Positions 7,145-10,466 of a stretch of 10,466 bases of DNA are shown piece by piece. Each line of letters starts with the position of its first letter. Position 1 is the stretch's first letter. This DNA is from Methanobacteriota archaeon (GTDB lineage Archaea > Thermoplasmatota > Poseidoniia > Poseidoniales > Thalassarchaeaceae): contig PCAI01000005.1 in assembly GCA_002731195.1 (NCBI GenBank), forward strand, positions 8,556 to 19,021, in the 5' to 3' direction. The notes under the pieces were generated by a model, which had not been told where the DNA came from, made no database searches, and saw nothing but the letters and a program-made list of their open reading frames with translations. The position numbers were made by a program, and so were the translations under genes.

Positions 7145-7708
7145 ATGGGTGTCTGTGAGTTATGTGGAAATGAAAGAGTTTCTACAAGAAAAACAAGAAC
7201 TTCATCTACTATTGTCGACTGTTGTAACAAGTGTATTGAGTCTTTAGGATTAACACCTATAAATGACAGTAAGAAATTTAATGTGAATGTTGTTAGTAAG
7301 AAAATTAATCAAAAAACTAACAATTATTTAGTAGGCACAGAAATGGAAGAATTAATGCCTAATTTTCATGTTAAAATTCGTGAAGAAAGAGAAACTAGAG
7401 GGTGGACTATAGAAGAATTAGCTAAGAAAGTTAATGAGAGAGTTAACATAATACAAAAAATGGAAAATGGGAATAGAGTAACAGATACTACGATTAAGAA
7501 AATTTCTAAAGACTTGGATATCAAATTATATTCTTCAATAACTCCACAAAATGACCGAATTGTAAAACCTAAAGAAAGTAAAGAGATGACGATGGCTGAT
7601 GCCAATATAACTCAAAAAAACAACAAATCTAAGCAAAAAAATAATAAAAGGAAAATGAGGAAATTGGGCGTCTCCAGAACGGGCGGTAGGAAAAGGAAGA
7701 AGGAATAG
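7145..7708 (+). CDS. mbf1: MBF1-like factor: zinc ribbon plus Cro/C1-type HTH, with basic tail
   Basis: This is an archaeal homologue of multiprotein bridging factor 1, a conserved protein linked to transcription and, in later work, to the small ribosomal subunit and translation fidelity. The 187-residue product has an N-terminal zinc ribbon (Cys4, Cys7, Cys27, Cys30, with an extra Cys26). A linker follows, then a helix-turn-helix domain at about 75-130 including IREERETRGWTIEELAKKV (78-96). The last 30 residues are very rich in Lys and Arg, which suggests nucleic-acid or ribosome contact. The ATG at 7145 places the first CxxC at residue 4, as in relatives. In-frame ATGs at 7115, 7118 and 7124 are possible; 7124 fits a leaderless transcript from the putative TATA box. 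It lies 3 nt upstream of tsr3, so the two are probably co-transcribed. Confidence 0.87.
   Translation: MGVCELCGNERVSTRKTRTSSTIVDCCNKCIESLGLTPINDSKKFNVNVVSKKINQKTNNYLVGTEMEELMPNFHVKIREERETRGWTIEELAKKVNERVNIIQKMENGNRVTDTTIKKISKDLDIKLYSSITPQNDRIVKPKESKEMTMADANITQKNNKSKQKNNKRKMRKLGVSRTGGRKRKKE
7700..7704 (+). promoter_or_regulatory. Shine-Dalgarno site of tsr3
   Basis: AAGGA, 7 nt before the ATG at 7712, inside the last codons of mbf1. It supports coupled translation of the pair. Confidence 0.5.
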
Positions 7709-7711
7709 TGT

Positions 7712-8254
7712 ATGGAACTTGTACCTCTGCACATAATTCACTTAGATCAAGATGATCCTAAGAAATGCACAGCAAGAAAAATGGAAAAATATGGAGATGC
7801 TAGTGTTCATAATAATGTTTCCAAATCACCAAAGCGGGGTTTCTTATTAAATCCTAGAAGTATTGATTTGTTAGGCCCAGATGATAAAAGGATGATTAAT
7901 CTAGGTGCTTCAATAGTGGCTTTAGATTGTTCCTGGAAACAGATAGACGATTCATTAGATTCCATAGAAAAGAAGACAAAGTTAGTTAGTAAGACTCTCC
8001 CTTTAGTTTTAGCAGCCAACGAAGTTTCATGGGGCAAACCTGGACGATTATCGACAGTAGAAGCATTTGCCATCTCATTATGGATTTTGGGGAAGGAAGA
8101 GCAAGCAAAAAGAATACTCAAACCCTTCAGATTTGGCGATCAATTTCTTGAGTTGAATAAGGAGCCATTGAATGCCTATTCTACTGCCAAAAGTAACAAC
8201 GAATTAAGAGACATACAGTGGGAATATTTCGACAGAACAAAATTATCTGACTAG
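7712..8254 (+). CDS. tsr3: 16S rRNA aminocarboxypropyltransferase (Tsr3 family)
   Basis: Tsr3 transfers the 3-amino-3-carboxypropyl group from S-adenosylmethionine to a hypermodified pseudouridine of small-subunit rRNA, a late step of 40S/30S maturation known in yeast, human and archaea. The 180-residue protein covers the whole conserved core: DPKKCTARKMEKYG (15-28), LDCSW (71-75), LPLVLAANEVSWGKPGRL (96-113) with STVEAFA (114-120), and FGDQFLELN (141-149). It is close to the usual archaeal length and lacks the long C-terminal extension of the eukaryotic proteins. It follows mbf1 by 3 nt, a ribosome-themed pair. Its last four codons overlap the end of metG on the other strand. Confidence 0.94.
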   Translation: MELVPLHIIHLDQDDPKKCTARKMEKYGDASVHNNVSKSPKRGFLLNPRSIDLLGPDDKRMINLGASIVALDCSWKQIDDSLDSIEKKTKLVSKTLPLVLAANEVSWGKPGRLSTVEAFAISLWILGKEEQAKRILKPFRFGDQFLELNKEPLNAYSTAKSNNELRDIQWEYFDRTKLSD

Positions 8255-10447
8255 AGATCCGGTAGATATATCGCCTTCAGGAGTTAATAGTTTCACATTA
8301 CCATTGCCATCATCTGCAGCCAATAACATCCCCTCTGAAATTATTCCACGTAGTTTTCGAGGTTCCAAATTAGCTACATAAACTACATTCATACCTTCTA
8401 GTTTCTCCTTATCATAAATTCCTTTTAGTCCTGCACATATCGTTCTCGTACTTTCAGGAGTATCTTGTAACTTTATTACCCATAATTTGTCAGCATTCGG
8501 ATGTTCTTCAACTGATAGAATTTTACCTGTCTTCATTTCTACTTTCATAAAATCTTCAAATTGGATATACTCACTTCCCTTATCTCTGGCACTCGGTGTT
8601 GCTTCATTATCATTATTGTATTCACTAGCAATCATATCTTCTCTTTCAATAATTTCTTTTAAGTCTAATTTTTTGAATAAAGCATTAGGCTTAGAATTGT
8701 TCCAGGTTAAATTTCTTTCAAAAGATAATGCATCTTGCCAAAGTACATCGTCAATTGGAGATTTTTCACCGATCATAGCCCATATTCTTTCACTTTGGAA
8801 CGGCATAAATGGCCTCGTCAATATAGCAAGGGATTTTACAATCCTCCATCCTAATGCCAACCCAGATAAAGAATTATTTTTTTCATCACTTTCCTCAGAA
8901 TTAAGGTACTTCCAGGGTGCACTTTCTTGCAATAAAATATTCCCTTTTTGAGAAATAGTCATTATGTATCTTAATGCTTCTTTAAATCGTTGTTTTTCTA
9001 ATGATTTTGTTGCCTTTTCATGTAGAGAATTGATTTCCATTATCTTTTCGTGGTGTTTCTCTAGTGAGTCATATTTTGATAATGGGTTTTCATTAGAATC
9101 TGATTCTAATCTATGGGCCAAAGTTAAGACCCTATTTACAAAATTTCCATAATTGCCAATTAATTCGTTATTTACCCTATCGACAAATTCATCCCATCTA
9201 AAATCTGTGTCATGTGTCTCTGGCATATTTATTGATAAATAATAACGTAAGGTATCTGGATCATATTCTTCTAAAAAGTTAGGTAGCCAAACTGCATGCT
9301 TTCTACTTTTACTAAATTGCCCTCCCTGCAACATCAGATATTCATTTGATGCTACATTATTTTCCAATAATAAGTCTCCATTTTGTAGACTATTGCTGAC
9401 TAAATTACCCGATTTAGAAGCATTCATGGCCATTATTATTGCAGGCCAAATTATTGTGTGAAATGGAATATTATCTTTGCCCATGAAGTAAATATGCTTC
9501 TGTTTTTTGTCGGGATTGTATATCAACCAATCTTTCCATGCATCAGCCCCTTCAGAGTGTTCATATTTATGAGCAAATCTTTCGGCCCAAATTCTAGCAC
9601 AAGTGAAATATCCTTGTACGGCTTCAAACCACACATATACTCTCTTTGTTTTCCATCTATCATCATCGAAAGGTAATTTAATACCCCAACTAATATCCCT
9701 AGTTACTGCACGTGATCTAAGTCCCATGTTGAGCCAGTTTTTTGTCATGGATCGTACATTAGGCTTCCATATGTGACTTCTCTCAGAGGCATGTTTCTCT
9801 AATGATTCTTGGAATATATTTAATTTGAAAAATAAATGATCCGTATCTCTAATCTCAATTTTAGCTGTTGGATTCATTTTTGATCGAGGATTGAGTAATT
9901 CATTAGAATCATAAGTAACACCACAATCATCGCATTGATCTCCACGCGCTTCTTCAGAACCACAATTAGGGCATTCTCCTTCTACATATCTATCTGGGAG
10001 GAATTTTATTATACCATCTTCAGAAATAGAACAATATTGTTGCATAGTTTTTTCTTCTAGGAAATCAGATTCCATTAATAACTTGAAAACTTCTTTAACA
10101 ATTTCTTTATGCCTAATATCTGTTGTTCGATTATATAATGCGCCGCCATATTCAACTCCTCTAGGATCTACATTATCCCCCCATGAACAACCCATCTCAA
10201 TAAGGGCTTTAGAATTAATTTTGTGATATCTATCAACAATTTCCTGAGGAGAAATTCCTTCTTCTTCAGCACTAACAGTTATTGGAGTTCCGTGTTCATC
10301 AGAACCGCTGCACATCAAAACTTTATTGCCCTTTGCACGTTCGAATTTATACTGAATATCTGCAGGTAAACAATTGCCAGCAACATGCCCTAAATGAAGA
10401 GGTCCGTTTGCATAGGGCCAAGCCATAAAAATAGTTACGCATTCCAT
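8243..10447 (-). CDS. metG: Methionyl-tRNA synthetase with fused C-terminal tRNA-binding domain
   Basis: It charges tRNA(Met), initiator and elongator, with methionine in the cytoplasm. The 734-residue class I synthetase begins with the Rossmann fold and HIGH-type motif HLGH (18-21). The zinc knuckle insert has Cys159, Cys162, Cys172 and Cys175 (CPNC and ARGDQCDDC). The KMSKS-type loop reads FSKSR (378-382). The alpha-helical anticodon-binding domain follows. The last 105 residues (about 630-734) form an EMAPII/Arc1p-like OB-fold tRNA-binding domain, with VEMKTGKI, HPNADKLWV and SEGMLLAA; in a number of archaea this domain is a separate protein. The ATG at 10447 was chosen because a strong AGGTGAGG site precedes it; an in-frame ATG at 10465 would add six residues and lies upstream of that site. 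The strong SD suggests an mRNA with a leader or an upstream co-transcribed gene outside the window. Confidence 0.97.
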   Translation of the reverse strand: MECVTIFMAWPYANGPLHLGHVAGNCLPADIQYKFERAKGNKVLMCSGSDEHGTPITVSAEEEGISPQEIVDRYHKINSKALIEMGCSWGDNVDPRGVEYGGALYNRTTDIRHKEIVKEVFKLLMESDFLEEKTMQQYCSISEDGIIKFLPDRYVEGECPNCGSEEARGDQCDDCGVTYDSNELLNPRSKMNPTAKIEIRDTDHLFFKLNIFQESLEKHASERSHIWKPNVRSMTKNWLNMGLRSRAVTRDISWGIKLPFDDDRWKTKRVYVWFEAVQGYFTCARIWAERFAHKYEHSEGADAWKDWLIYNPDKKQKHIYFMGKDNIPFHTIIWPAIIMAMNASKSGNLVSNSLQNGDLLLENNVASNEYLMLQGGQFSKSRKHAVWLPNFLEEYDPDTLRYYLSINMPETHDTDFRWDEFVDRVNNELIGNYGNFVNRVLTLAHRLESDSNENPLSKYDSLEKHHEKIMEINSLHEKATKSLEKQRFKEALRYIMTISQKGNILLQESAPWKYLNSEESDEKNNSLSGLALGWRIVKSLAILTRPFMPFQSERIWAMIGEKSPIDDVLWQDALSFERNLTWNNSKPNALFKKLDLKEIIEREDMIASEYNNDNEATPSARDKGSEYIQFEDFMKVEMKTGKILSVEEHPNADKLWVIKLQDTPESTRTICAGLKGIYDKEKLEGMNVVYVANLEPRKLRGIISEGMLLAADDGNGNVKLLTPEGDISTGSLVR

Positions 10448-10450
10448 TTT

Positions 10451-10458
10451 CCTCACCT
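10451..10458 (-). promoter_or_regulatory. Shine-Dalgarno site deciding the metG start
   Basis: AGGTGAGG on the minus strand, ending 3 nt before the ATG at 10447 (GGTGA spaced by 5 nt). It is the strongest ribosome site in the window and rules against initiation at 10465, which lies upstream of it. Confidence 0.65.
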
Positions 10459-10466
10459 GTGGCATG

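Noticed and set aside
8225..8242. Short T-run on the minus strand after the metG stop as a terminator
   Set aside because: It is only four T residues and lies inside tsr3 coding sequence; too weak to call.
8487..8951. 154-codon plus-strand open frame inside metG
   Set aside because: It is antisense to the conserved C-terminal half of metG, with composition expected from a reverse-frame shadow.
10448..10465. Upstream in-frame ATG of metG at 10465
   Set aside because: A strong AGGTGAGG site lies between the two ATGs and positions the ribosome at 10447.

Overview
This AT-rich window carries nine genes packed almost without gaps and reads as an archaeal chromosome segment. The archaeal signals are a proteasome-activating ATPase (PAN), an MBF1-type factor with zinc ribbon and HTH, and Tsr3. 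Folate-linked one-carbon chemistry (glutamate formimidoyltransferase plus formimino-THF cyclodeaminase) together with low GC suggests a mesophilic Thermoplasmatota-like euryarchaeon, for example a marine group II/III lineage. That placement is inference; no rRNA is present. I see no mobile element, CRISPR array, tRNA or rRNA, and no stretch over 300 bases without a gene.

Left and centre (1-7073, minus strand, read right to left): one tightly packed co-directional run of PAN - ftcD - fchA - hutU - hutH - alaX (partial, runs off base 1). Gaps are 37, 4, 1, 42 and 4 nt. The four middle genes encode most of histidine catabolism: HutH makes urocanate, HutU makes imidazolonepropionate, and FtcD and FchA process formiminoglutamate into glutamate, ammonia and methenyl-THF. 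Imidazolonepropionase (hutI), the step between HutU and FtcD, is not in the window. HutU is the long, animal-like form of about 666 aa. FtcD and FchA are the two halves of the animal FTCD protein as separate adjacent genes in the same N-to-C order.

Centre (7074-7144): a very short divergent intergenic region. A TATA-like sequence near 7095-7104 could serve both PAN (minus) and mbf1 (plus). Neither of these promoter-proximal genes has a convincing Shine-Dalgarno at the start chosen here, whereas most of the genes behind them do. This fits leaderless mRNAs for first genes and SD-led translation inside operons.

Right (7145-10447): mbf1 and tsr3 form a two-gene plus-strand operon. It converges on metG (minus strand), a methionyl-tRNA synthetase with a fused C-terminal tRNA-binding domain, and the last 12 bases of the two genes overlap. 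metG starts inside the window behind a strong SD.

Most genes have clear family assignments. The unusual part is the arrangement: a proteasome regulatory ATPase leading a histidine-degradation operon that ends in a tRNA-editing protein.
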